From contig CP136061.1 of NCBI GenBank assembly GCA_032622095.1, positions 172,615,107 to 172,679,106 on the forward strand: a stretch of 64,000 nucleotides of DNA. The letters run 5' to 3'. The notes beneath the pieces were generated by a model, which had not been told where the DNA came from, made no database searches, and was given only the letters and a program-made list of their open reading frames with translations. This stretch comes from Siphonodentalium dalli (Eukaryota > Mollusca > Scaphopoda > Gadilida > Siphonodentaliidae). The position numbers were made by a program, and so were the translations under genes. Below, piece after piece: positions 23,658 through 37,148 of this stretch; within the stretch, counting starts at the first letter, position 1, and every line of letters begins with the position of its first letter.

Positions 23658-25040
23658 AAAAGGGATTCTAATGTTATGGAAACTATAAGTTTCAGAAAAG
23701 TTCCAGAGCGTGGACAACAATCACAAAGGTGGGCCCCTGCCCACAAATTTCAAGACCCAGAACAAGTTAATAATTTGATAATAGTCAATTTCATTCAGCA
23801 GTCTCCACACAATAAGCGATAGCCTGTACTAGTAACATCTAAGTATACTTATACAAACAAAGTTTACTTGCTGCAAATGACACCGCAAGAGAATGTCAAT
23901 CAACTCATCTTTAGTCCAATGAGATTCAAGGGCGAGTGCATTCAGTTCATTGAAAGTCAGCCCATTTCAAGACATAGTGCAGCCTTTCTTGTATAAATAT
24001 ACAACGACGTCAACATAAGTTCAAAGCTGCAGTGCCACCAATTTGAAGAAGATACAAAGACCCGAAGAGTAGCCATGTCTCATCATCAAATGAACTGCCA
24101 ACTGTTTGCAACATATATTTAATATAGTAGTACTCATGTTGTTGGAATTTCTTTGACACATGATCAAAGGTTGTTAATCCATCAGTTGTAGATTAAACTG
24201 CGTAAAACAATCAGGGTATATCAAATAGATTCCGACAACATGAGTACTACTAACTTATGTTGCACACAGTCAGCAGGGTTACTCTTCGGGTCATTGTATA
24301 TTCTACAATATTGTTGTATATTTATACTTGAAAGGCCGCACTACATCTTTGAAATGTGCTGACTGTCACCGTGTTCAAGGAACTGAATGCACTTGCCCTT
24401 GAATCTGATTGAACCAATGGGGAGTTGATTGACATTCTCTGGAAACCAGGGAACCTACAGCATTATAATCAGCGATGTTCTCCGCGATGTCATTTGCGAG
24501 TATAATTTGTTTGCATAATAAAGTATACTTAGATGTTACTAGTACAGGCTATCGCGTATCATGCAGTGAATGCTGAATGAAACTCGATATTATCAAATAC
24601 TTATTAAACTTGTTCTGTGTCCTGCAATTTGCGGGTGGGGCACAACTTTGTGATTGTTATCCATGCTCTCGCAGTTTGATGAAACTTTATATAGTTTCCA
24701 TATTTTAGGAACCGTCGGCCATTCCTGCTTTTATATTGTTTGTATGTTTGGGTATTCATAACACTGCAATTAATAGCTACGTTCGTTCTAATGAACTCAC
24801 AAATATTATAACCATAACATCGCCGAGAATTGTGCTGGTATTGAATACATTGTGTTCATTGGTCATTAACAGTAGTTCTTTATGATGCACTTTATTAACG
24901 TAAAAATGACACAAGCCGATGCCTCAAACAACCAGTGACAGTGCAGTTAACCAGCGCCCAGCCAAAAGGCCATATTACGGAATACTTCCACTGATGGTAT
25001 TAGGTACGATTAGTCAAAATCAATAATCGTGGCACCTCTA

Positions 25041-26470
25041 ATTCAAATTAATTAAGGCTTCTATATATATATTGTTGACCTCTGAGCCCTCGAAGCTCGA
25101 CTTAGAATATTTCTTTACAGAACTGTAACTGCAAATTAACATAACTTTGGAGAAATTGATGGAAAAATTAATATTTATTTGGCAAATTTGCAGTTTTAAC
25201 AATTTGTGTGGATATATATATTTAAAATATTAAGAATTTATCAAGCTTTCACATGGTGTAAATATTGTGATTTAATCCAAATTTTAATAAATTAATAAAG
25301 TATTTTTCTATATGCTAAGACTTAATTTTACTCAAGGAAAATATTTTTATTTTAGGGGTAAGAATTTAAAGATGCATAATCCTAACCCCTAAATTACAAT
25401 TTTTTTGGCTTCGGGGGTAAAAATATTTTATTCAAATCGAGGAAACCACCCATCAAAGCTCAAGAGTTATTTTTTATAAATTTTTTGAAATCTTGTTATT
25501 TTACACCACAGGAATATTTGGCGGCCTGGCAAAAAATCAGCTGATTTCTTCCAGAAACAGTACAGACATGTGCAAGGTCGTCACTCGCTGTAGTATTAAA
25601 AATCAGTAATCAGGATTTATTCATGCAAATAAACATGTTATATGGCACCACGCTGGTTACACGTGGGAATACTATGTGTTTACATTCATGACAACAATTG
25701 TTGGGGAATTCCAATTTGAACTAGGAATAACCATATATGGAAGTTATAAACCACACTCGCCCATCCACCAAATTGCCAAGAAAAAAGATTATAGGACTTT
25801 TTCGGCAAATATGATATAGTGATTGGTATTGTTGTGAAAATTTATCGGTGATAAACTAATTTTGATAATTAAATCGGCTTTTGGTGAAATCCGTTGTTGT
25901 AACTGGATGATATGGGGACCATCGAATCGGATTGTGCACCTTTAATATCTAGCTTCCCTGAAAAAAATATTTTTATACACTATCTGAAGTGGACAACTTG
26001 CAAAATCAGATTGATCAACCTTTAATTTGATGTACAGAAACCTATGTTGGAGGGGGAGGGGTGCAGCCAACAAGAGGACAGAGTATATGGGCTTACGATT
26101 TCTGCAAGAGGCTTTCTGAGAATTAGCACAGACTAAAAGGCAACTACCCTAACTCTACATCTATTTACGTGTATGTATTTGGTTGGGGCCCTAAAATCAC
26201 CCTGGTGACATTAATTAACATTGAACCTCCCTGCACATTTATGAAAAATATCAGAATTTCTACCCTGCATGTTTATTTGGAACACAAGAGTAATTATTCA
26301 CCAATGTGATTGATTTTGAAGAAAGAGAATAGCTTTCTGGAATAATGAAAAGTTTATTTTTTACAAATATAAATATCAAAGAAATCCTCATGTTGTCTCA
26401 ACTTGATATAGCCTATTAATTATGGCTGAATTGGTCACTCTCACCAGTTTTTTGTGATAAAGTTAGCCAG
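25041..26470. other. No gene seen
   Basis: AT-rich, with a TATATATA tract (25063) and no repeat structure or coding segment I can support. Confidence 0.4.
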
Positions 26471-26607
26471 GTTCCCACTTTGGAGGATCTGTTCCTCGAA
26501 AACCCATTCCGCCGGAACAAATGCCGATTCCGTTATGAGTTATTCCACTTGTTGACAAATCAGTTTTCAAATTTACCAGCCGAAAAACTTAAAAACACAG
26601 ATATAAG
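26471..26607 (+). CDS. Candidate internal exon, unknown protein
   Basis: An open segment follows AGCCAG and ends at a consensus donor (AAG|GTAAGT at 26608). Its frame reads PTLEDLFLENPFRRNKCRFR and onward to KLKNTDI, with normal amino-acid composition. I do not recognise the protein. A weaker inverted copy of the first ~40 bp occurs at about 29864-29905, so part of it belongs to a repeat, which lowers confidence. Confidence 0.3.
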
Positions 26608-26981
26608 GTAAGTTTAATAAAAATTGTGTTTATCTAGCATCAACCGGGACATGTTCCCAGATCATTTTGTTGCCAAAATAAGCCAGCAAAATGCTGAAAC
26701 TGTGATTCCCACCATGTATGTTCTGTTGTTGCCCGAGTAAGTTCAATTGTCGCCCGAGCAATGCTCTTTAGATCTAGACTGGAAATGTCCAGTTTTCTAG
26801 CGATAAACATCTCCGTGGGGCAGACCTTAGCTTTTGTCATCAAAATGATGATGAATTATGCCATCAGACTCTTTATGCCGTACATTTTCGGATAATGTTA
26901 TAAAAATTATCGATGTCCTCATTTTCCTGATATAAACAGTATTCATCGTTGAAAACTTTCATATGTCAGTGTAATTACCAG

Positions 26982-27034
26982 TTTCGCGCTGGAAGTCGTA
27001 CATTTTCTTCGAAATTGTGATGAGCGACAGCTAG
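26982..27034 (+). CDS. Candidate short exon, in phase with 26471-26607
   Basis: 53 bp between an acceptor (ATTACCAG) and a donor-like AG|GTCAGT. Joined to the previous candidate exon the frame stays open and reads FALEVVHFLRNCDERQL. It could be two exons of one unidentified plus-strand gene, or chance. No further exon was found. Confidence 0.25.
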
Positions 27035-30000
27035 GTCAGTACAGTATATCGAATAGCAGGGCAAATAACAATGATACAAGATAAATGTATTTATTATGAT
27101 CGAACATTCCCCGACACAGTTACTAAATTACTGTAAATTAACGTATAGTAGTACCTCCACTGACTATAATAATGTTACATATGCACATTGTTTCGTGTAT
27201 ATAATGTACATGTATGTTTGGCATTGACATGAGTCGTTGTGTCCTGATCCCTATTAACAGTATAGAGTTTGTAAATAAGGGTGCATATATACAGTTATCT
27301 CTCTTTGGGCCAAACTCAATGCTCGGGTGCTGGTCATATGGTTCATATATATAATGATGTTTATAGAGATGTAGTCATGTTAACAAAACAAATATTGTAC
27401 CCCAGACACAGTACGATATAATAGGTTTGTAATCATAGGGAACACCAAACTATCAAATGTAATATTTTAATGACCATGCAGTATACTAGGACATTTGGGT
27501 GCATGCATGGATGGCTTAAAAAATATCAAATATATGGTTGAAAGATTGAAAAAATTCGTTAACTTTATATTCTGAGCGCGTGTCTGGTAGCTGTAATGGT
27601 GGGTATTGTAGGTATTTTTTAGATTCAGTACTTGGGTGGGGGGATGTACAAATTTGTGGGGGGCAGGCAGGCTTTGGGTTCCAGCAATTACTAACATATA
27701 TTTTCAAGAAAGAGTGTTTGAATCTACTTTTAGTATATTAAAATTATAAAAAATATAAATTACCAAGATTGAGGTAATCATATTCAACTGAGCCGTAGTC
27801 AAGACTGTTTTCATGTACCAGGCAGAAATCGTAAGCCCATCAAGTCCGTAGCCAGCCACTAGCAAAGACAGTTCGTCATATATTATGAGGGCATTGGACA
27901 CGAGCTGTGAAGCGACGGGAGGGGGTGTCCCCCGTCGTATTGTGGAGGGGTCCGGGGTTTTTCCCCCGGGGAAAATTTTGGAAAAAATATGATGCAAACG
28001 GCGTACTTTAGATCCGCCCTGAAACATAAAAGTTGAGCTTTGATTTTTCCAAGTTTTCTCTCACAGGCCTGCATATGAACGGTATCTATATTGCCTAGCT
28101 ATTTTAAATGAACCAATTGTCTTGTGGAAGTAACATATTCCACTGGGCTGACCATGGATCGAACCAGTATCAGACAAGTTTGTGACCTGAACCTGAAAAT
28201 TTCTAAATCCTAACATATATAGTAGTCTATCTGCAGGGAATATCACCTCCCCCGATTTGTTTTTCTTAAGTTATTTATAAGTTCTTAACTGACAATATGG
28301 GAGGGACCAGGACACACTGAGCCGACCATGGATCGGCTCTGTGTGATAATTTTTTGAAATCTGAACATACTAATTACAAAATCCTAGTATCTATTGAGTA
28401 GCCCCAGTGTTTCCAAATGTTAGAAACTTTAAACCTGACACCCCCTAGGTTGCAAAATTTCCAATTGATGGTCATTTCAGTCAAAAATTTGGATCAAAGG
28501 TAGGAAAATATGTAAATGATGGTCTAAAACAAAATATTCCCCACCAATAGATTGTTGGAAAATCGATTTAAGCCTATTGTTTCGTGTGACATTTCCAACT
28601 ATTGTTATGTCGGGCATGATATTTCGAACAGTTGAAAATTTTGACCAATGTTGATGGACATAGCTTAATTGGCACTTTAATTAGTATTTTCGTGTACCTA
28701 CCTCTGCCCCGGTTATGTGCTTTACACGACACCCTTTCGCTGTACTGATGTATGGTCTTTATATCCAGTGATTCTGGCAGGCTACTTTTAGTTGGTTATG
28801 TTGATGAACCACATGCAGGTCGAATTTTGGAGCATTAAGCTGCTTTCACATACCTGCGGCTGATGCAGTTAGACGCATCCGATTTCAAAACGGTGTGCTT
28901 AATAACTGCGTCCAGCGCAACCCCATGCAGTAATATATGTGTGCTTTGAAACGTTGTACCTGTATAATCCGATAGCCGCATGCATCAGCAGCCTGTCAGT
29001 GAAAGCAGCTTTATACCGACATGTGTTGGCGGTCTATATGTGTTGAATTTGTGTGCATCAGTCTCTATTCAAACTAATCATGCATGTAGTATATGACTAT
29101 ATCTATATACGTACATACGTCGTTTGTTCGAAGGGAGGTCCCGCTCAGCAAAAATTTGCCGTTTGGTCAACTGCTGCACATGACACGTTCACCCGAACGG
29201 CAAACGGCAATTACCACCACCGGGCACATGTAGGCAGAAGGGCCGTTCGTTCGAAGGGTACGAACCCCCTTGGCTACGGGCTTGCCCATATACTCTGTCC
29301 TCAAACTTAGTAATTAGTCAATAACAAAAGGACAAATTACCGTCATATAGAATATCTGTGGAGCAAGCAAAATGAAGCAATTAACTGGATTACGGTAAAC
29401 ATTTATCCATGTCAGGAATCGGAACGATGAAAATATGAATCGGAACGTATGGTAGTGTTACTTTGAAGACATAATCCGCATTATGTCAGGCTAAAATCGC
29501 GTATTTTGATCAACTATATTGTTTAAATTAGCGATGGGATGCTTGCAGATAAGCATAAGCAATTTATTCTCCAATACATTAGATCTTTCGCTTCAAAATT
29601 AACATTTGTACACAATACTTTTCTTCTTTGTTTGTGGATTTGAGTGAGCAAAGTTCTCAAAACCTTGTAATTTGGTTCATCGTTTTATATATGGGACTAA
29701 AGAATAAGTATGCGAAGAGTAAAGTACCATGGAAACAAGTGTTATCTTTTGAATATGTCATCACATATATAAAGTTGCTCCCTCAAAATACACCAATTAC
29801 TAAACATGGTCAAGGAAAATTGAGCAAATCTTTCACGGAATCGGATCTTCTACCACTCAGAATGGGAATTTTGCTCGGGCGGAATGGGCTTTCGAGGAAT
29901 AGATCCTAAAAATTGTGATAAAGTTACCCAGGTTTTGCTTAACATGGGTAACCTTATCACAATTTCGGAACCTGGGGAACTTTATGACTAAAAACAATGA

Positions 30001-30530
30001 AGGTCAGGTGACCAATTCAGCTTAATAATGAACAGATATAAGGAGTTTGATGAGTCAGTGTACTTTCTCCAACAGCTAGTAAGATGATTTTGATATAAAA
30101 ATGACATATTTAACATAGAAACAATATATCGTCCACATTTTTACTGACACTTTCACCTGCTGTTGTTGCAGGCACGAAATTTCCAACTACTAAAAATTTG
30201 TGAGACGCACAAATTCCACCCCCCCCCCCACCCGATGCAACATCCTTCAAAATCGGTGACCTCCTCAGTCCTCAGCATTCAAAAGCACTTACTAGTAAAC
30301 TACCCAACATCTATCTTGTTATTTGTCCATGTTGTGTTAATTAACATCACAACTAAAATGCTATACCTGTTCAACAAGAGCTTACCGGTACATACTATAC
30401 CCACTCAAGTTTTAATTCCTGAGGTTATCATTGTGTAAGCATCTTTTCTAACTTTTCAATATTGGACACCAAATAAACTATCTGTACATATAACATTCCC
30501 AGATCACCATTTACAAATTCTTTTGTTCAT
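27035..30530. other. Sparse region without supported genes
   Basis: Notable items: GACCATGGATCG repeated at 28149 and 28325; a GTTCGAAGGG repeat (29133 and 29251); GTGATAAAGTTACCCAGG with an inverted GGTAACCTTATCAC neighbour at 29917-29965; and a C-run at 30221. Short ORFs here have no recognisable features. Confidence 0.4.
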
Positions 30531-31400
30531 AAAAGCAAATCTAGAGGTCACCCCGAAGATCCATATAAAGTTCAGTATTGATCGGATGACGGATGTGGCC
30601 TGTAGGGTGTGCCAAAGGAAATTGTTGACGGACACCCGGACGGATGCCAACCCATGGCAATAGCTCAATTTTGTCAAGTTGAGCTTATTTTGTTTAGCTT
30701 AGCTCCCATATAGAGGTCCATATGAAGTTTGGTAACAATTGGATGGGGAATGTGGCCAGCATAGGGTGTGTAGGATGTGGTCATGCAAAGAGTAAATTCC
30801 AAGATGGCTGCTGTGTAGCATCCATGTTTTTAATTGAAATTCTTTTGCATTCAATAGCACCCACATGTAGAAGTGATCCTAAATATGCCTGTAAATTTTC
30901 AAAAACAATTCTCCAATAAATATGGGCTGCAAGTAGTCCAAATGAAGATTGACGATGATCGTATATGAGCTGTGGCCAATAGGGTGTGCCATATTTATTG
31001 AAAGAGTAAACTCCAAGATGGTTACTGGCAGCCATGTTTTTGAATGAAAATTCTCATCTAAAGTTCACTCCGAAGTTCCATATGAAGTTTGGGATGAATT
31101 GGATGGAAAATGTTGGTCATAGGGTGTTCCGAAGGATTTAGTCATGCAAAAGAGTAAAATGCCTGATGGCTAGCTGCTAACGGCCATGTTTTTATTGAAA
31201 ATCATTCAAATTGTATAGCTTCGATCTATAAGTGCATGATCCTAAAACATGCCAGTACATTTTCAAATCAATACTCCAATATATGTGGGCCGCAGGGTGT
31301 CCTGATGGATTTAAATATGAATCCAAGATAGCCGCTGATGGTCATGCTTTTCCAATGAAATTCGATAACAAAATTTATAGTGTAATAGGACTACCTTTAT
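30530..31400 (+). repeat. Family A-related fragments
   Basis: Monomers with CATATGAAGTTTGG, AGGGTGTGCCAAAGGA, TCATGCAAAGAGTAAA and CCAAGATGGCTGC recur at roughly 160-bp or double spacing. A hairpin-type end (AGCTCAATTTTGTCAAGTTGAGCT, 30662-30685, with one mismatch) falls inside, suggesting two truncated elements in tandem. Confidence 0.65.
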
Positions 31401-31680
31401 TATGTTATAGTTTACTTTCTAATTTAAACAGAATTATAACATAACTATATTTTATTACACACCGGTATTCAGGGGTTAATCCACAATTACACTAACACAG
31501 CAAGCACATGCGTAGTTTGGCCTTTGTATCCTAAGGTAGCATTTAACGGGTTGTAGGGGGGGGTCTGAAAAATAGAAAAATAAGTATCTGGGGGGCATAA
31601 CAGACAGTGTAGCCTGTGTTAAATGTATCATTACTGGTTTGAAGGTTTAATTAATATACAAAACTGGTAAAGTTATCAAT
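31401..31680. other. Short unassigned spacer
   Basis: Contains a G-run (31554-31562). No gene. Confidence 0.4.
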
Positions 31681-33762
31681 CGAGAGGCCGATCACGATCG
31701 GCAGATGTTTAACCCATACCTTGGCGATAGCGACTAGTCATAACTGATAATTTGTCAAAGATATGATCACAGGAATTAATCCATATATCAGTACCCAACT
31801 TGAAATCAAAAGCTCAAATAATTTGTCTTAAGGTAGGGTTAAAGTATTTGTGGTGGGGAGGAGTAGTTTTAAATCTCATAACTCTGCCCCTATTCACCCA
31901 AGGACCTCTCAATGTGAGATCCAATGGTTTAGTGATTTCGGAGGACATATTTAGGAGTTTAAGTTAACTCATTGGAAGCAAAAGTGATAAATCCCCATCT
32001 TTAACACTTTTGACATGCCAGATATTCAAAATTTATTCACTTCTAAAGAGAAATTATAATTTGTTGACAAGCCAGACTGCTTAGAATGACATACATGTAG
32101 GGGATTCCATCTCATATTTAAATGGTACTTTAATTACCCCCCCCCCCCCCACCCTTCCCCCATTCTCCCCAGTTATTTGTTGATCAAAATGGACAGATAT
32201 AAGATCAGATCTGACCTGTGTATTAAATAAGATTAAGTGTTTCATAACAGGGGTGTATGCATGGTTTTCAAAAATATATGTAGTTTATACAATTCAAAAG
32301 TATTATCTATATAATGTTATACAGACATAATATGATGAGGATGCTTGCCCCTATGACCACTAAATCGTTCATATAAAAGAAAGTAAGTTAGCCCTCAATT
32401 AAATGATTTCACACATTACAATGTTTTACAAGTAGCTTGGACACTAAAAGCCACAACCTTCAATGTTAATTTTCTAAGTGCTCTGTGACCCCTAAAATTC
32501 AATCAACCATGAAAATATGAACAAATGGGAAAATAAGGTTCCTGGAAACACTAACATCTACCATATTGATTTTCAAAACAAGTCATCACTTACAATAGTC
32601 ATGTATATTTATCTGCCTGATTCCCATTGCATAGATAAATCATATTGACCATCAGCTGTTATTTTAATTTCAAATTGAAAGCACATGTCTGAAGGGTTAA
32701 TATATTTTTCAAAAATCAATTAATCAGTCAAAACCAAAATTGATATAAGTGAATAGTGTGCAAAGATACCCAACAGATATTAAGAGATATGAGGAAGAGT
32801 CCATGTACATTATAGCATGTGTCTATGGAAACCATGGAAAGGGTTAATTATTTTTGAAGCAAATTAATGGAATTTAGAAGACACTAAGTCTTATATAGGT
32901 GAGTGGGGGCTCTTATCTCACCCTGTAAGGAAATTTCAAGAATAGGATAAACATCAGTCTTATGCTGCCATTAATCAATTTGACAGTTAGAATAAACAAA
33001 CAGCCAGCCACCAGTGTTGTTTATCTTGACCACCAGAGCTCTGTATAATATGTCATCACTCATTTCATAACAGATTTCACTTGGAATGACAACATCTATA
33101 AAATGTCCTCTCATATACTCTGGATGTTCACATGGTAATTTATTGATATCATTATATTACATGAAACTATTGCAATAAAATCTTCATATTTTCAAAACAG
33201 GATATCACACCTAATTAATCGTATAAAACTAAAATAAATGAAAGTGTCAATATTTTTTATTATTAATTTTTTTTTTTATTGTTATTAAAGTTCAAACAAA
33301 ATTTAATATTTGTATATGCTAAATTTAGCAAGGAGCTAAATCTAAAAAAATCCAATTTTTTTTCTCCTCGAAAAAGGGTCATAACTCCTTTAAAATTAAT
33401 CGGATCAAACCCATATTCGAACTCAATCTGTATTTTGGGCTGTGAAAATCACATACCTGTATTTGGTTCCAATCAGATGAAAAATATTCGAGTTATGGCA
33501 GAATGCGTCAATTCTAAGTCGAAAAAGGGCCATAACTCTGTAACAAAAACTCAGATCAAACCCATATTCGAACTCGATCTGTATTTTGGGCTGAGAAACC
33601 CATATTCAAAATTTGGTTCCGATCAGATAGAAAATGTTTGAGTTATCGCATTACTCGTAAAGTGTCTACAGACAGACAGACAGACAGACGGACGAACGAC
33701 GAGTGGTCAATCCGGACAACGACACTATGTTTACCATACTATGGTATGGGTAAACATAAAAA
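31681..33762 (+). mobile_element. Family C tandem-array element C1
   Basis: The 5' motif CGAGAGGCCGATCACGATCG continues CAGATGTTTAACCCATACC. The body ends in two to three monomers (GGGTCATAACTCC, GATCAAACCCATATTCGAAC, TTTGGTTCCGATCAGAT) with a GACAGACAGACAGACGGACG tract. The 3' hairpin TGTTTACCATACTATGGTAT-GGGTAAACA (33728-33757) is followed by A5. C2 and C3 share both the 5' motif and the hairpin, so both ends are defined by comparison. The long interior (31740-33270) has no gene. Confidence 0.7.
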
Positions 33763-34036
33763 GTGGAAAATTTGGATACGCAACAGGATTTTCGTATTCA
33801 GTGAAGGCCAACTCTGTTATTGGTTACCGGTACAGGAAAATAGCCCGATTTCTCTCCCCTCAATTCTGTGATCTGCGCTTGCAAGACATTTTTTTCAAAT
33901 TGATATGATAACTCTTTTTCTATTTAAAATATTTCTCGGCTCTAACATAGCTCTATCACGTGGAAGAAGCTTATTTACTGACATTTGCTCTGTCATGGTC
34001 TGTTTTTTGGGTTGAAAATGATCAATTTGAGTAAAA

Positions 34037-34884
34037 CGAGAGGCCGATCACGATCGGCAGATGTTAACCCATCCCTTGACGATAAAAATTTACTATGATC
34101 AGAATCATAAATGAGAGTTTTGGTTTTGAATTATAGAGTATACTGTATGTACTATTATAGACAAATGTACATACCACAAATTATTGGAATGTATGGGTCA
34201 CAGGCATTTATATAAGAGAATGCACTGGTACAGGATATGTAATGCTAAACCACCACACCACAGCCTTGGGTTAAATGTGAAACGTGTGACCTGAACATGG
34301 AATAATATAGCAGAGCGTCAACAAATCTCAGGAATTGTTTATGTTGAACAATGACCTCTCTATTAAACCAATAACAATTATAATGACCTCAGACCATCTG
34401 AAGATATAACTCTGCAGCACAGATGTCCAAGTCTACTGCTAATATCATGTGATGTTTATTGTTGAATCTTTATTTTAAATTAGATACCATAGCCTTCTTT
34501 ATCAGATTATTTGCACATTGGCATAAGAGACATCAGAAAATGATATAGTCTTATCAATAGCTCCAAAGGAATGGCATGGAATTGGTGAATTTGATTTAAT
34601 GTTGCTCCAAACAGATTTACCAGTACATAACACAAGATTTTGGACCGATTTAAACAAATTTGGTGTGGTGATTCGGGGTACCCTTGGCAGAGTTATAATG
34701 GTGTTAATTTTTTCAAATTTTCAAACTTAAAAAAATAATTGTTTTTAATTATTAAAAAAAAGGGACACATTGGGAATCTTTTTAATCAACTTGTATCATA
34801 ATCATCAATATCTAAATGAAAACAAGTGGTCAATCCGGACATCACAATAAGTGTACCATACTATGGTATAGGTACACATAAAAA
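34037..34884 (+). mobile_element. Family C element C2
   Basis: The 5' motif CGAGAGGCCGATCACGATCG is at 34037. The 3' hairpin GTGTACCATACTATGGTATA-GGTACAC is at about 34851-34877, then A-run. The usual monomers are mostly missing. The interior instead carries an inverted copy (about 34640-34780) of the ACCAAATTTGGT repeat and A/T tract seen at 13.4-13.85 kb. Confidence 0.6.
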
Positions 34885-35329
34885 TCTAAATAAATTAATG
34901 AATCAATAGGGGCAAAGAGGGTGTCAAAATAAACCAATATAAAATGAGACATGGTATCAGACAGATGAAAGTATCAGGAATGTTGAGATGTGTTAATCTT
35001 TAACTACAGAAATCCATGCAAGTGAATGAGGATAAACCTGGAGATATAACAGAAGAATTATTAATTGAAATTTCAAATGAGAACATCCCCAGAAATGAAT
35101 AATAGACTATTCCAATTAAAACATTAGAACTGAATGGGACAGTCCATTGAATCATGATTGGGTTACACTTACAGCTTCACCACTATCATAGAGCTATGTT
35201 GTATATACAGTGGCTAAAAATAACTAATATTTCAATAAGAGATCACTTCTGCAGTCTCTCATATTGCAGTTAAGCTGCATTATTGGTAGTTAATTGTAAT
35301 CTACCTGGGTTATCAAAAACTCAAATCTG

Positions 35330-35676
35330 TTCAATTCTTAGTTGAAAAAGGGCCATAACTCTGGTATAACAAATCAGATCTAACCCATATTCGAACTTGA
35401 TCTGTATTTTGAGTTGAGAAACTCACATACAAAATTTGGTTTCTATCAGTTGAAAAATTGTAGATTTATCGAAACATGCATGAATTCTATGTCAAAGGGC
35501 CATAACTCGATTAAAAAATATCGGATCAAACCCATATTCGAACTCGATATGTATTTTGGGCTGAGAAACCCATATACAAAATTTGGTTTCGATCGGACAG
35601 ACGGACGAACGACGAGTGGTCAATCCGGGCAACGACACTATGTTTACCATACTATGGTATGGGTAAACATAAAAAT
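35330..35676 (+). repeat. Family C 3' fragment
   Basis: Two monomers (GGGCCATAACTC, ATATTCGAACTCGAT, AAAATTTGGTTTCGATCGGA), a short GACAGACGGACG tract and the terminal hairpin TGTTTACCATACTATGG (35641) followed by A5. No 5' motif is found nearby. Confidence 0.7.
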
Positions 35677-36774
35677 GGGTAAAATTGAGCGTTTTGTGTG
35701 TGCAAACCAAGGGGCATAACTCAATGACAAATTTTACAAAGAAGCTAAAGTACAGACATATGAGTACACCTAAAATTGCTGTCGAAATTAAAACATGCCA
35801 AAGATATTAAATGGCTCAGCATGGATTTGAAGTACAGTACCCCCTCCAAGGTTGGCCAAAATTGCTGGATATCGTGTATTGCTACCCAAGGACATAAGCA
35901 CATAACAGTATTAAAGCACCCGTGTGAGAATTTTAGCACCTTTGGTTGTTCAATTCTGATGGCTCCCATCTAGAGGTGATCCTAATCATGCCTGTAAATT
36001 TTTTTAACATTTCTTTGATAAATTATGGATTCAAATGTGAAATTCAATATGGTTGCTGCCATGTTTTTCAACAAAATGCCTAAAATTTGCTGCAAAGTTG
36101 GGATCAGGTCAACCAGCCGAATTATACATTAAAATTAGCTTTACTTGCAAATCAGGTGAAAATATATATATTATTCTTGAAAAATACTTTTGATAATATT
36201 TTGTCACAACATTAGTGGTCTGTAAGAATCATTTATATTTCAATGTCCACTGCAAAGATAGTATAAAGAAAATAAAAAAAAATGTTTCACTGATTCCGCA
36301 TGTTATGAATTTTATCTGTGCAATCTCCTTGAATAAGATATGGCAGTTTAATATATAGATGAAGCATTAGAATCAAAACTGAAATTGGCATGAGTCACCA
36401 TTTGACATCAAAATGCTTCAATGAACAGCATTCTACCAACACATTGTTTTATAACAATTGGCACTTTTGTGTAAAATATGATTTAAAATTGAAGAATACA
36501 GAAGTTGTGATTCAATATTTTTGGGAAGAAAGCAAAACGCAATTAAACTTTTCTGCTGAAATGGAACCCGTAGATTCCAAATCTGCCAAAAAAAAAACAT
36601 GTCAAAATGTTACTTCTTTGAGCAAATATTCAGCATTCATTCAAAAATATATAAAAATAATTTAACACAACAACCAGGGATACTTTCTTAAATAATTAGA
36701 GACACAATTCTGTACTTGCATGTACCTAAAAATTGAGTGATATAATGTGATAAGAAAGTGGCCTTTTCCCTGGA
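35677..36774. other. Mixed repeat debris, no gene
   Basis: 35700-36080 holds family A-like phrases (CATCTAGAGGTGATCCTAAT, GCCTGTAAATTT). A 91-codon ORF (36390-36665) has no recognisable features. Confidence 0.4.
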
Positions 36775-36892
36775 CTACACGTGGTCCATACTGGTAAGAA
36801 TCTTGGCAACTTCTGACCTCTGGCTTGAAGTCATGTGTTGTGTTATATGTATGATTGACTCCATGGCTACTTCGGGATGGTCCTTCACCAAC
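36775..36892 (-). CDS. Candidate 3'-terminal coding exon, unknown protein
   Basis: Read on the minus strand, a pyrimidine-rich acceptor (TTCATTTGTGCTTGTAG) is followed by 38 codons to a TAG at 36777-36775. The frame begins LVKDHPEVAMESII and ends ILTSMDHV, an acidic/amphipathic helix-like C-terminus. Composition and splice context look like a real last exon of a minus-strand gene whose other exons lie further right or outside the window. I do not recognise it and found no matching upstream exon. Confidence 0.4.
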
Positions 36893-37148
36893 CTACAAGC
36901 ACAAATGAATACACAAATATAGAAAATTTAACATTTTCCTTCATAAAATAATTATGGGCTGGACATGGGTGGAAAATTTGATACGAAAACAATGGTGACC
37001 ATTTGTTTTCAGAAAGAAATGTTCGGGGATAATTTAAATTCTTTTCCATGATATTGCTAAGGAATACTCAGGACTAGGTAATAATTTAGCATATTAATGA
37101 GGTAATTGATGGCTGAGTTAGCATAAAGAGGTTAGCGAGTGTTGCTAA

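Larger units (their letters stand above)
21139..25040. mobile_element. Long fold-back element, arms almost to the centre
   Basis: The left end TAGAGGTGCATGCCACGATT and the inverted right end (AATCGTGGCACCTCTA, 25025-25040) open two arms that pair through GTATTCAATAC.AACACA, GTATACTTAGATGTTACTAG and on to about 24190. The left arm carries a 2.1-kb insertion (about 21526-23657) absent from the right arm. Without it the element would be ~1.8 kb and nearly all inverted repeat. The terminus resembles hAT-type MITE ends, but no 8-bp target duplication is visible, so the class is uncertain. No protein is encoded. Confidence 0.8.

Noticed and set aside
28140-28165. tRNA or SINE B-box (GGTTCGATCC on the minus strand)
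   Set aside because: No A-box at the right distance and no cloverleaf; an isolated match.
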